From contig NZ_LGDV01000141.1 in assembly GCF_001280015.1 (NCBI RefSeq), forward strand, positions 1 through 64,000: DNA of 64,000 bases. The letters run 5' to 3'. Shown piece by piece: positions 24,337 through 31,799 of this stretch. Each line of letters starts with the position of its first letter. Positions within the stretch are counted from its first letter, which is position 1. Both the position numbers and the translations under genes were made by a program. The notes below the pieces were generated by a model. It did no database searches, was not told where the DNA came from, and saw nothing but the letters and a program-made list of their open reading frames with translations. Source of the DNA: Streptomyces sp. MMG1121 (GTDB lineage: Bacteria; Actinomycetota; Actinomycetes; Streptomycetales; Streptomycetaceae).

Positions 24337-25782
24337 TCAGACGGCCGTCGCCGGGAACGTCGGGTACTCGACGCCCGAGACGTGCTGGACGACGCGGACC
24401 ACCTGGCAGGAGTAACCGAACTCGTTGTCGTACCAGAGGTACAGGATCGCGTTGTCGCCGTCGACCTTGAGCGCGCCGGCGTCCACGATCGAGGCGTGGC
24501 GCGAGCCGATGAAGTCGCTGGAGACCGCGTCGGGCGCCGTGGTGAAGTCGATCTGGCGGCGCAGCGGCGAGGTCAGCGAGACCTCGCGCAGGTAGTCGTG
24601 GACCTCCTCGCGGGTGGTCTCGCGGGCCAGCTGGAGGTTGAGGATCGCGATCGAGACGTCCGGCACGGGGACCCGGATCGAGCTGCCGCTGATCTTCGCC
24701 TTGAGGTCGGGCAGCGCCTTGGCGACGGCGGAGGCGGCGCCGGTCTCGGTGATCACCATGTTGAGCGGCGCGGAGCGGCCACGACGCTCGGACTTGTGGT
24801 AGTTGTCCAGCAGGTTCTGGTCGTTCGTGAACGAGTGGACGGTCTCCACGTGGCCGCGCAGCACGCCGTACTCGTCGTCCATCGCCTTCAGCGGCGGCAC
24901 GATCGCGTTGGTGGTGCAGGAGGCGCAGGACAGGATCTGCTCGTCCGGCTTGACGGTGTCGTGGTTGACGCCGTGCACGATGTTCGGGACGTCGCCCTTG
25001 CCCGGCGCGGTCAGCACGACCTTCTCGATGCCGGGACGCAGGTGCTTCGACAGTCCCTCGCGGTCGCGCCACTTGCCGGTGTTGTCGATGAGGATGGCGT
25101 CCCGGATGCCGTACTCGGTGTAGTCGACGGCCGTCGGGTCGTCGGCGTAGATCACCTTGATGGCGTTGCCGTTGGCGACGATCGTGCTGTTCGCCTCGTC
25201 CACCGTGATCGTGCCGTGGAACTGGCCGTGGATGGAGTCCCGGCGCAGCAGCGAGGCACGCTTGACGATGTCCTGATCGCCGCCCCCGCGTACGACGATG
25301 GCGCGCAGCCTCAGGCCGTTGCCGGAGCCGGCCTTCTCGATCAGCAGCCGGGCGACGAGCCGGCCGATGCGGCCGAAGCCGTACAGGACGACGTCGCGCG
25401 ACTCCCGGCGCTCGATCTTGTTGGCGCCGGTCGCGCCGGCGACGGCCTCGGCGGTGAACTCCGCCACGCTCAGGCCGCGCTCGTCGGCCTTGTGCGCGGT
25501 GGCCAGCATGCCGAGGTCGATCTGCGAGGGCCCGAGGTCGAGAGCGGTCAGGGCCTGCAGGAACGGCATGGTCTCGGTGACCGACAGCTCGGCGCCGGCG
25601 ATCTGCCGGGCGAAGCGGTGCGTCTTCAGGATGCTGACCACCGACTTGTTCACCAGGGAGCGGCTGTGCAGCAGGACGGTCACGTCCCGCTCGCGGTGCA
25701 GCTTCCCGATGAGCGGGATCATCGACTCCGCGATCTCCTCGCGGATCTTCCAGTTGGTGAACGAGTCGTCGTTGACAGTCAC
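24337..25782 (-). CDS. gap: Long-form glyceraldehyde-3-phosphate dehydrogenase
   Basis: 481 aa. The NAD-binding domain starts at DVVLYGFGRIGRLVARLL (residue ~129), with the catalytic Cys289 in SCASCTTNA, and the C-terminus ends with the conserved WYDNEFGYSCQVVRVV. An additional ~125-residue N-terminal extension (NWKIREEIAESMIPLIGKLH ...) distinguishes it from the ~335-aa glycolytic enzyme; this form is known from actinomycetes and some other bacteria. It oxidises glyceraldehyde 3-phosphate; the extension's role is unknown. GTG start with a weak GAAAGA site. Confidence 0.92.
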   Translation of the reverse strand: MTVNDDSFTNWKIREEIAESMIPLIGKLHRERDVTVLLHSRSLVNKSVVSILKTHRFARQIAGAELSVTETMPFLQALTALDLGPSQIDLGMLATAHKADERGLSVAEFTAEAVAGATGANKIERRESRDVVLYGFGRIGRLVARLLIEKAGSGNGLRLRAIVVRGGGDQDIVKRASLLRRDSIHGQFHGTITVDEANSTIVANGNAIKVIYADDPTAVDYTEYGIRDAILIDNTGKWRDREGLSKHLRPGIEKVVLTAPGKGDVPNIVHGVNHDTVKPDEQILSCASCTTNAIVPPLKAMDDEYGVLRGHVETVHSFTNDQNLLDNYHKSERRGRSAPLNMVITETGAASAVAKALPDLKAKISGSSIRVPVPDVSIAILNLQLARETTREEVHDYLREVSLTSPLRRQIDFTTAPDAVSSDFIGSRHASIVDAGALKVDGDNAILYLWYDNEFGYSCQVVRVVQHVSGVEYPTFPATAV

Positions 25783-25890
25783 AGATTTATCTTTCGAGCT
25801 AGGCAGCGCTCATATGCTAACCGCACCCTACGTTGATCTTTCTGGGGGGCGTCGGCGGGGTGCCTCTCGGGGCGGTTTGCCCGGATTACG

Positions 25891-25927
25891 CCTGATTCCG
25901 AAAGAAGGGGTAATTTCCTGAATCAGG
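25891..25927. promoter_or_regulatory. Inverted repeat CCTGATTC-N21-GAATCAGG in divergent promoter region
   Basis: Perfect 8-bp half-sites 21 bp apart (two helical turns), in the A+T-richer intergenic region between gap and the mannosyltransferase gene. The spacing suits a dimer or looping regulator, or a weak hairpin. Confidence 0.4.
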
Positions 25928-25994
25928 GTGGAAGTGTGTAAGAAACCCGGGTCGTGGATTGCACGTCTTACCAGGCGTGTTCAAGGTCAAGAGA

Positions 25995-27203
25995 GTGAGT
26001 ACCTCTTCTGTGCCCCGACCCGAGGCTGCCGCCCCGTCCGGGCCCCTCCGACGCACGGCCCTACCCAGGATCGCCCGCCGCGGGACCCCCGAGGGTGCGC
26101 TGGCGGCCCTCGCCCTGTTCGTGGCGGTCCGGTTCGTCGGGGTTCTGGCGATGATCCTCGCCAACGCCCTGCGGGGGCATCCGCTCCTCAAGAGCCTCGC
26201 CCACTCCTGGGACTCCCGCTGGTACCTGCACATCGCCGCCCAGGGCTACGGCCACAAGATCTGGATCACCCCGCAAGGCGCCCCCCAGGCCGACTGGGCG
26301 TTCTTCCCGCTGTACCCCGGCCTCATCAGGACACTGACCACGGTCCTGCCGCTGACCCCCGGCCAGGCCGCCCTCCTCATCTCCTGGATCGCCGCGGGCG
26401 TGGCGGCGTACGGCGTCTACGCCATCGGACACCTGCTCTACGGACGCGGCGTCGCCACCGCACTGGTCGCCCTGTGGGCCGTGATGCCGCACGCCGCCGA
26501 ACTGACCATCGCGTACACCGAGTCGCTGTTCGCCGCGCTGGCCATCTGGTCCCTGTACCACGTGCTCAAGGGCCGCTGGCTGTGGGCCGGCTCGCTCGCC
26601 GCGCTGGCCGGCCTGGCCCGGCCCAGCGGTTTCGCGATCGCGATCGCCGTCTCCCTCGCCGCCGGCTACGAGGCGCTGCGGCAGCGCGGCCGGGTCCCGG
26701 TGAGCCTGTGGGCCGGTGCCGTACTCGCCCCCCTCGGCTGGCTCGGCTATGTGCTGTGGGTGGGCCAGCAGACGGGAGACCTGCTCGGCGGCTACTTCAA
26801 GGTGCAGAGCGCCTGGGACTCCAAATTCGACTTCGGCATCGGCTCGGCCCGGTTCGTGAAGGGGCTGCTGCTGCACGGCGGAGGCGTCGTGTACCCGATG
26901 GCCCTGGTGATCGTCGCCGTGGGCTGCCTGCTCTTCGCGCTGCTGTGCCTGGAGCGCGCCCCGCTGGCGCTGGTGGTCTTCTCGGGGATCCTGATCCTGC
27001 TCGTGGTCGGCGGCTCCGGCTCCTTCTCCTCCAAACCGCGCTTCCTGCTGCCGGCCTTCCCGCTGCTCATCCCCATGGCCCGCGCGCTCATGCGCACCTG
27101 GCGGGCCCGCCCGGCCCAGGCGGTCCTCGTCTACGGCGCCCTGACCCTGGTCTCCCTGCTGTTCGGCGCCTATGTGACGACGGTGGCCCGCTCCCCGCTG
27201 TGA
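25995..27203 (+). CDS. PIG-V-like integral membrane mannosyltransferase
   Basis: About 402 aa with roughly ten TM helices. The first extracytoplasmic loop carries HSWDSRWYLHIAAQGYG, the Asp-containing motif of the GT-C/PIG-V family, and WAFFPLYPG follows. These enzymes transfer mannose from a polyprenyl-phosphate donor to lipids or proteins at the membrane. GTG 25995 (AAGG upstream) is preferred, but GTG 25977 or TTG 25959 are in frame. The N-terminal ~35 residues are basic and cytoplasmic. Confidence 0.8.
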   Translation: MSTSSVPRPEAAAPSGPLRRTALPRIARRGTPEGALAALALFVAVRFVGVLAMILANALRGHPLLKSLAHSWDSRWYLHIAAQGYGHKIWITPQGAPQADWAFFPLYPGLIRTLTTVLPLTPGQAALLISWIAAGVAAYGVYAIGHLLYGRGVATALVALWAVMPHAAELTIAYTESLFAALAIWSLYHVLKGRWLWAGSLAALAGLARPSGFAIAIAVSLAAGYEALRQRGRVPVSLWAGAVLAPLGWLGYVLWVGQQTGDLLGGYFKVQSAWDSKFDFGIGSARFVKGLLLHGGGVVYPMALVIVAVGCLLFALLCLERAPLALVVFSGILILLVVGGSGSFSSKPRFLLPAFPLLIPMARALMRTWRARPAQAVLVYGALTLVSLLFGAYVTTVARSPL

Positions 27204-27217
27204 GCCACCGCCGGCTG

Positions 27218-28372
27218 TCACGCGGGCCGCTGCTCGCGCCGGACCAGGCCCAGGGCGGCGAGCGCCGGTGTCATCAGCAGGGCGCTGACCCAGACCGGTG
27301 AGCGGTAGCCCAGGCCGCCCTCGATCGCGGCGGCGCCGAGGACCGGGCCGAGGGCGGCGCCGACGTTCAGCGCCGAGGTCGCGAAGGCGCCCCCGAGCAA
27401 GGGGGCGTCAGCCGCCTCGTACAGGACCCGCGTGATCAGCGTCGAACCGACGCCGAACGACAGCATCCCGAGGACCGGAACCAGCAGGACGGCCGCCGCC
27501 GGGTGCCCGGCCGACAGAGCCAGCAGTGCCCACCCGGCGAGCAGCGCGGCCCCGCCCGCCCACAGGACCGGCAGGTGCCGCCGGTCCGCCAGCCGCCCCG
27601 CCGACGTCACCCCGGCGAACGCGCCGGCACCGAACAGCGCCAGCACACCCGGCACCCACCCCGCGCCGAGCCCGGTCACGTCCGTGGCCAGCGGGGCCAG
27701 GTAGGTGAAGGTGCAGAAGGTGGCGCCGTTGACGAGCGCGCCGAGGCCCAGCGTCACCAGCAGCCGGGGCCGGCGCAGTAGCCGTAGCTCCGCGCGTGCC
27801 CCGGTGCCGGGCCCGTCCGGCCCGGTCCGCCCGGTCGGCACCGACCGGGCGATCGCGGCCAGCGCGGGCGCGGACAGCAGGGCCACCGCCCAGAACGCCG
27901 AGCGCCAGCCCAGCAGTTGACCCAGGGCGGCGCCGACGGGCACGCCCACCACACAGGCGAGCGTGGTGCCGCCGAGCAGGATCGAGGCGGCCCGGCCCTT
28001 GGCGTCGGGCGCGACCATGCCGGTCGCCGTCGCCAGCGCCACGGCCAGGAAGCCGGCGTTGGCCAGGGCCGCGAGGACCCGGGTGGCCAGCAGGACACCG
28101 AAGTCGGAGGTGAGCGCGCCGACGACATGGGCGAGCAGGAACACGCCCAGGAACACCAGCAGGGCTTGCCGCCTCGGCCGGCGCCGGCCGAGCAGCGCCG
28201 TCAGCGGGGCCCCCGCGATCATGCCGACGGCGAAGGCGGACGTGAGCGTGCCCGCGGTGGGGACGGAGACCCCGAGGTCGCGGGCGATGTCCGGCACCAG
28301 GCCGGACAGCATGAACTCGGAGGTGCTCTGGGCGAAGACGGCCAGCCCGAGCAGATAGAGGGCGAAAGGCAT
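27218..28372 (-). CDS. MFS exporter of the Cmx/CmlR chloramphenicol-resistance group
   Basis: 384 aa, 12 predicted TM helices. The N-terminus MPFALYLLGLAVFAQSTSEF, LVPDIARDLGVSVPTAG and LTSAFAVGMIAGAPLTALLG closely follow the Streptomyces/Corynebacterium chloramphenicol efflux proteins. Drug specificity is inferred from this similarity. ATG 28372 has GGAG 8 bp upstream. The upstream leader contains a short open frame and alternative hairpins that could regulate translation. Confidence 0.82.
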   Translation of the reverse strand: MPFALYLLGLAVFAQSTSEFMLSGLVPDIARDLGVSVPTAGTLTSAFAVGMIAGAPLTALLGRRRPRRQALLVFLGVFLLAHVVGALTSDFGVLLATRVLAALANAGFLAVALATATGMVAPDAKGRAASILLGGTTLACVVGVPVGAALGQLLGWRSAFWAVALLSAPALAAIARSVPTGRTGPDGPGTGARAELRLLRRPRLLVTLGLGALVNGATFCTFTYLAPLATDVTGLGAGWVPGVLALFGAGAFAGVTSAGRLADRRHLPVLWAGGAALLAGWALLALSAGHPAAAVLLVPVLGMLSFGVGSTLITRVLYEAADAPLLGGAFATSALNVGAALGPVLGAAAIEGGLGYRSPVWVSALLMTPALAALGLVRREQRPA

Positions 28373-28483
28373 GAAGACTCCACACACCGGGTCGCGGACG
28401 GGTAGCGAGCACGCGGACCCGCGCCGGTCACGACAGGTGGGTGCCGTCGTTCACGACGAGTGAGTGCGGTCGGGATCGGACAT
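28373..28483 (-). promoter_or_regulatory. Possible attenuator leader of the chloramphenicol-type exporter
   Basis: On the minus strand a 10-codon frame MSDPDRTHSS (28483-28451) precedes the exporter. Downstream, CGCGG-GT-CCGCG can form a local hairpin, while CGGGTCCGCG can alternatively pair with CGCGACCCG next to the exporter's ribosome site. Mutually exclusive stems after a short leader frame are the layout of drug-induced translational attenuation. The leader lacks a clear ribosome site. Confidence 0.35.
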
Positions 28484-28699
28484 CCAGCCGAGCGCGCGGG
28501 CGATCGCGTGCGGAACGGCGGTCCGGTGGTGGGGTACGCCTCGTGGCGCTACGGCCTCGAAGGAGGAACTTCAAGGAGAAAGGGAGGCGACGCCACCGGA
28601 CGGCCGGTGGCTAGCGCCTGGATGCCTCGGGAGTGGACATGGGCGGCACGCTAGCGCCCGGGCGCGGACGCGTGCCACCCGTTTTCCTCGCGGTGCCGG
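28484..28699. other. Intergenic region with one hairpin
   Basis: No credible gene. CCACCGG-ACGG-CCGGTGG (28594-28611) is a perfect 7-bp hairpin that could terminate the leftward small secreted protein gene. A GCTAGCGCC phrase is repeated at ~28611 and ~28650. Confidence 0.45.
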
Positions 28700-29014
28700 T
28701 CAGCGCGGGTTGAACACGATGCTGGCGAAACGCGCGCCACTGGGCGCCGACTTGCCGGGGGCGAGCCGGGTCGCCGCCCCATGGCACTTCTTCTGCGTGA
28801 AGGTGACCAGGGGCTTCTTCGTGGCGTTGTGCGCTCCGCGAGCCTCCTGCGCCATGTCGAGGCACTTGTACTGCGGCGGGCTGTCGATGGCGTACGGCTC
28901 GCCCTTGGGGCCGACCCACGTGAAGGTGCCGTCCGCGGCGAGCGCGGAGCCGGTGGTGGTCAGGGCGAGGGCGAGTCCGCCGAGAACGGCGACGAGCGGA
29001 CGGCACAGGCGCAT
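28700..29014 (-). CDS. Small secreted protein, paralogue of 55836-56183
   Basis: 104 aa. Signal peptide (VLGGLALALTTTGSALAADG) followed by a ~75-residue domain: TFTWVGPKGEPYAI, PPQYKCLDM, KKCHGAATRLAPG, RFASIVFNPR. Two Cys remain in the mature part, probably a disulfide. Family function is unknown. The same pattern (G-F-x-Y/W, Gly-x-Pro, P-x4-CL, Cys-x-Gly, LAPG, Val-Phe end) occurs in the small secreted protein near 56 kb. Confidence 0.75.
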   Translation of the reverse strand: MRLCRPLVAVLGGLALALTTTGSALAADGTFTWVGPKGEPYAIDSPPQYKCLDMAQEARGAHNATKKPLVTFTQKKCHGAATRLAPGKSAPSGARFASIVFNPR

Positions 29015-29198
29015 GGTGGTGTCCCTCCGAGGGCGGTGACAGGGGATGGCTGACGAAGCGGCCCGAAGCCGCAGCCGTAATCTCGCATCGCGGCCCGGTG
29101 CGGCCTCGGCCCCGACACGGGCATGTCCACCGTCCGGGGGACGGACGGATCAAGGTGCTGACCTCGCACCCGGGCGCCGCCCCGAAGGCGAGATCATC

Positions 29199-29215
29199 AG
29201 ATTTCGGTAAAATCT
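29199..29215. promoter_or_regulatory. A+T-rich inverted repeat AGATTT-CGGTA-AAATCT
   Basis: Perfect 6-bp arms; a further TTTCGG (29203) / CCGAAA pair overlaps it. It lies 64-80 bp upstream of the phosphatase gene at 29279 and is a likely promoter/operator region. Confidence 0.4.
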
Positions 29216-29278
29216 AGACGTTTGCCGAAAGTTCAGGCGCCCGGCCTCCGTGGGCCACCGCCCCGCCGGAAGTGATCG

Positions 29279-30109
29279 ATGCCCCGCAAGCGCTCCATGG
29301 ACGAAGGCGACGAGCTGCTGGCCCGACTCGGCTCGCTCACCGCCCAGGCACGCGAGCGCGCGGAGGTGCAGCGCAGCCAGGTCGAGCTGGCCATCGCCCT
29401 CCAGCGCGGCATGCTGCCGCGGGACCTGCCCACCGCCCCCGGACTGCACCTCGCCGTGCGCTACACCCCGGCCAACCTCGGGCTCAACGTGGGCGGCGAC
29501 TGGTACGACGCCTTCGACCTGCCCGACGGCCGGGTCGGGCTGTCCATCGGTGACGTCCAGGGACACAACATCGAGGCCGCCGCCTTCATGGGCCAGGTAC
29601 GGGCCGGACTGCGCGCCCTCGCGTCGGTCACCAGCGACCCCGGCGAACTCCTGGCCCGCACCAACGAACTGCTGCTCTCCCTGGGCACCGACCTGTTCGC
29701 GACCTGCACCTTCATGCGCCTCGACCTGGCCACCGGGGTGCTGGAGAGCGCCCGGGCCGGCCACATCCCCTTCGTCTGGGCCACGGCGGACGGCAGGTCC
29801 GGCGTCGTCGACGACGAGGGCGGACCACCGCTCGGCATCGAGACGGGCATGGAGTACCCGGTGACCCGGCACCGGCTGACCACGGGCGGGGTGTTCGTCC
29901 TGGTCACCGACGGAGTGGTGGAGGGACCGTCACTGACCGTCGAGGACGGCCTCGACCAGGTGGTCCGCCTCGCCGGCATCGCGGCCGTAGCGAGCCTGGA
30001 GGCCCACGCGCTGGCCGCGGCCGTGATCAAGGGGGCCGAGAGCGTCGGCCACGAGGACGACGCGGCCGTCCTGGTCGTCGGCCTGGACGGTCCTTGCCTC
30101 CGACCGTGA
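29279..30109 (+). CDS. Soluble PP2C-type (RsbU/SpoIIE) phosphatase
   Basis: 276 aa, no TM segments. The short N-terminal helix (ELLARLGSLTAQARERAEVQ) leads into the PP2C domain: LQRGMLPRDLP, LNVGGDWYDAFDLPDG, LSIGDVQGHNIEAAAF, FVLVTDGVVEG and the terminal HEDDAAVLVVGL. Metal-binding Asp residues are present. Likely dephosphorylates an anti-sigma-factor antagonist. The MASE1 membrane protein follows on the same strand 159 bp later; a functional link (sensor plus output) is possible but unproven. Confidence 0.87.
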   Translation: MPRKRSMDEGDELLARLGSLTAQARERAEVQRSQVELAIALQRGMLPRDLPTAPGLHLAVRYTPANLGLNVGGDWYDAFDLPDGRVGLSIGDVQGHNIEAAAFMGQVRAGLRALASVTSDPGELLARTNELLLSLGTDLFATCTFMRLDLATGVLESARAGHIPFVWATADGRSGVVDDEGGPPLGIETGMEYPVTRHRLTTGGVFVLVTDGVVEGPSLTVEDGLDQVVRLAGIAAVASLEAHALAAAVIKGAESVGHEDDAAVLVVGLDGPCLRP

Positions 30110-30268
30110 AGACTCGGTTCGCGTGTGCCTTCGCCCGCGTCCGCCCCCGACCGCAACCGCCTCGACCACGCCCCCACCCCCTCGCACCCCCACCGCATTA
30201 CGCCATAGGGCTGGACGGCAGCCGCTCTCGCCTCGCCGACCCGTCGGCGCCCGTGTGAGATTGCTGCT

Positions 30269-31288
30269 GTGGTGGGTAACGAGGTTCAGCGCCGGCCGGT
30301 CGGCCATGTCGTCCAGGTGCTGGCCGTCGCGGTCTGCTACTTCGCCGCGGGGCGGCTCGGGCTCGTGCGGGAGCTGGTCGTCGAGGGCGCGGTCGTCACG
30401 CCCATCTATCCCGCCAGCGGTGTCGCCCTCGCCGCCCTGCTGATCCTCGGCCTGCGCTGCTGGCCCGGTGTCACGATCGGTGCGTTCCTCGTGGTGGCGT
30501 CCATCGTCACCCCCCGTCTCGACGTGCTCGGCACCCTCGCCGGCCAGACCGGCGCACCGGTGTGCGCGGCGCTGCTGCTGCGCCGGGCCGGTTTCCGCAC
30601 CGACCTCCGGCGGTTACGCGACGGCGTCGCCCTGGTGTTCCTGGGAGCGCTCGGCGCCATGCTGATCAGCGCGACCGTGGGTGTCGGCCTCCTCGTGGTC
30701 ACGGACAAGCTGGCCGCGCACAAATTCTGGCCGGTCTGGCTGGCCTGGTGGGTGGGCGATGCGATGGGCGTCCTGATCGTCACCCCGCTGCTGCTGTTGC
30801 TGCACGGCGCCCGCTGGCCGCCGCCCCTGGCCCGCTGGAAGGAGGCGACCGCGCTCACCGTCGTCGCCTGCTTCCTCGTGCCGGTCGCCGTCTACAGCTC
30901 GCTCAGCGTGCTCTACCTCGTCTACCCGCTGCTCATCTGGGCCGCTCTGCGCTTCGAGCTGGTGGGCAGCGTGCTGTGCGCGCTGCTGACCTCTGTGCTG
31001 GCCACCGACGCCGCGACGGACGGCGTCGGCGCCTTCGCGGGGCTGAGCCGGATCGAGGTCATGGCGAAACTCCAGGCGTTCAACGGATCGATGGCCCTGA
31101 CCGCACTGCTGCTGTCCGCCGTGATCACCGAGCAGCGCAACACCCGCCGCTCGGTGGAGAAGGCCTGCCAGGAACTGGTCGAGGTCCTGGAACACCTCAC
31201 CGCGGGGGAGGCCCCACCACCCCTCCCGCCTCCGGACACCGAGGGCCCTGACGACCCCCGTACCCGCCGCCCGAGCCCGTTCTCCTGA
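30269..31288 (+). CDS. MASE1-domain integral membrane protein
   Basis: 339 aa, about eight TM helices from residue ~14 (LAVAVCYFAAGRLGL) to ~290, with MASE1 features PIYPASGVALAALLILG and FWPVWLAWWVGDAMGVLIVT. MASE1 is a sensory membrane domain usually fused to a kinase, cyclase or phosphatase; here only a short Pro-rich cytoplasmic tail follows, so output must come from another protein. GTG start without a strong ribosome site. Confidence 0.85.
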   Translation: MVGNEVQRRPVGHVVQVLAVAVCYFAAGRLGLVRELVVEGAVVTPIYPASGVALAALLILGLRCWPGVTIGAFLVVASIVTPRLDVLGTLAGQTGAPVCAALLLRRAGFRTDLRRLRDGVALVFLGALGAMLISATVGVGLLVVTDKLAAHKFWPVWLAWWVGDAMGVLIVTPLLLLLHGARWPPPLARWKEATALTVVACFLVPVAVYSSLSVLYLVYPLLIWAALRFELVGSVLCALLTSVLATDAATDGVGAFAGLSRIEVMAKLQAFNGSMALTALLLSAVITEQRNTRRSVEKACQELVEVLEHLTAGEAPPPLPPPDTEGPDDPRTRRPSPFS

Positions 31289-31339
31289 CCTTCGCCGGGG
31301 CGTGCTCGCGGCGGGTCCGTACGATTGCTTACGCTTGGT

Positions 31340-31350
31340 TGAACAGTTCA
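31340..31350. promoter_or_regulatory. Palindrome TGAAC-A-GTTCA in MarR promoter
   Basis: Perfect 5+1+5 inverted repeat 27 bp upstream of the MarR start in a markedly A+T-rich stretch (31325-31376), suitable for MarR autoregulation and control of the coupled exporter. Confidence 0.5.
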
Positions 31351-31376
31351 GACTGATAAACCTATCGTTAGTAAAC

Positions 31377-31799
31377 ATGGACACGAATGGACTCGCCGCC
31401 GGGCTCCGGCTGGCCATGGGCCGGATCGTCCGGCGACTGCGACAGGCGCACGCGGTCGGGGACGTGTCGCTCTCCGGCGTCTCGGTGCTGGCCCGGCTCG
31501 CCCGGAGCGGTCCGGACTCGCCGGGCTCGCTCGCCGAACTGGAACGGGTCCGGCCGCAGGCGATGGCCAGCACCCTCGCCGGGCTCGAACAGCGCGGGCT
31601 GGTGAGCCGTACGCCCGACACGTCCGACGGACGCCGGTTCATCGTCTCCATCACCGCCGAAGGACAGGCCATGCTGGAGCAGCGCCGCTCCGAGTCCATG
31701 GGGCGGCTCGCCCTCGCCCTGGACGAGTTCACCCCGCAGGAGCGGCAGGCCCTTCAGGACGTCCTGCCCCTGCTCGACCGACTGGCGGAACGGCTGTGA
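31377..31799 (+). CDS. MarR-family transcriptional regulator
   Basis: 140 aa. Winged-helix MarR domain: DVSLSGVSVLARLARSGPDS, SLAELERVRPQAMASTLAGL (recognition region), LVSRTPDTSDGRRFIVSITA (wing). The ATG at 31377 fits the domain start. Its stop overlaps the exporter start (GTGA), so the pair is translationally coupled; it most likely represses the exporter until a drug-like ligand binds. Confidence 0.9.
   Translation: MDTNGLAAGLRLAMGRIVRRLRQAHAVGDVSLSGVSVLARLARSGPDSPGSLAELERVRPQAMASTLAGLEQRGLVSRTPDTSDGRRFIVSITAEGQAMLEQRRSESMGRLALALDEFTPQERQALQDVLPLLDRLAERL

Noticed and set aside
24322..25836. A 504-codon plus-strand frame opposite gap
   Set aside because: Antisense of a clearly recognisable GAPDH; Val/Gly/Arg-rich artefact.
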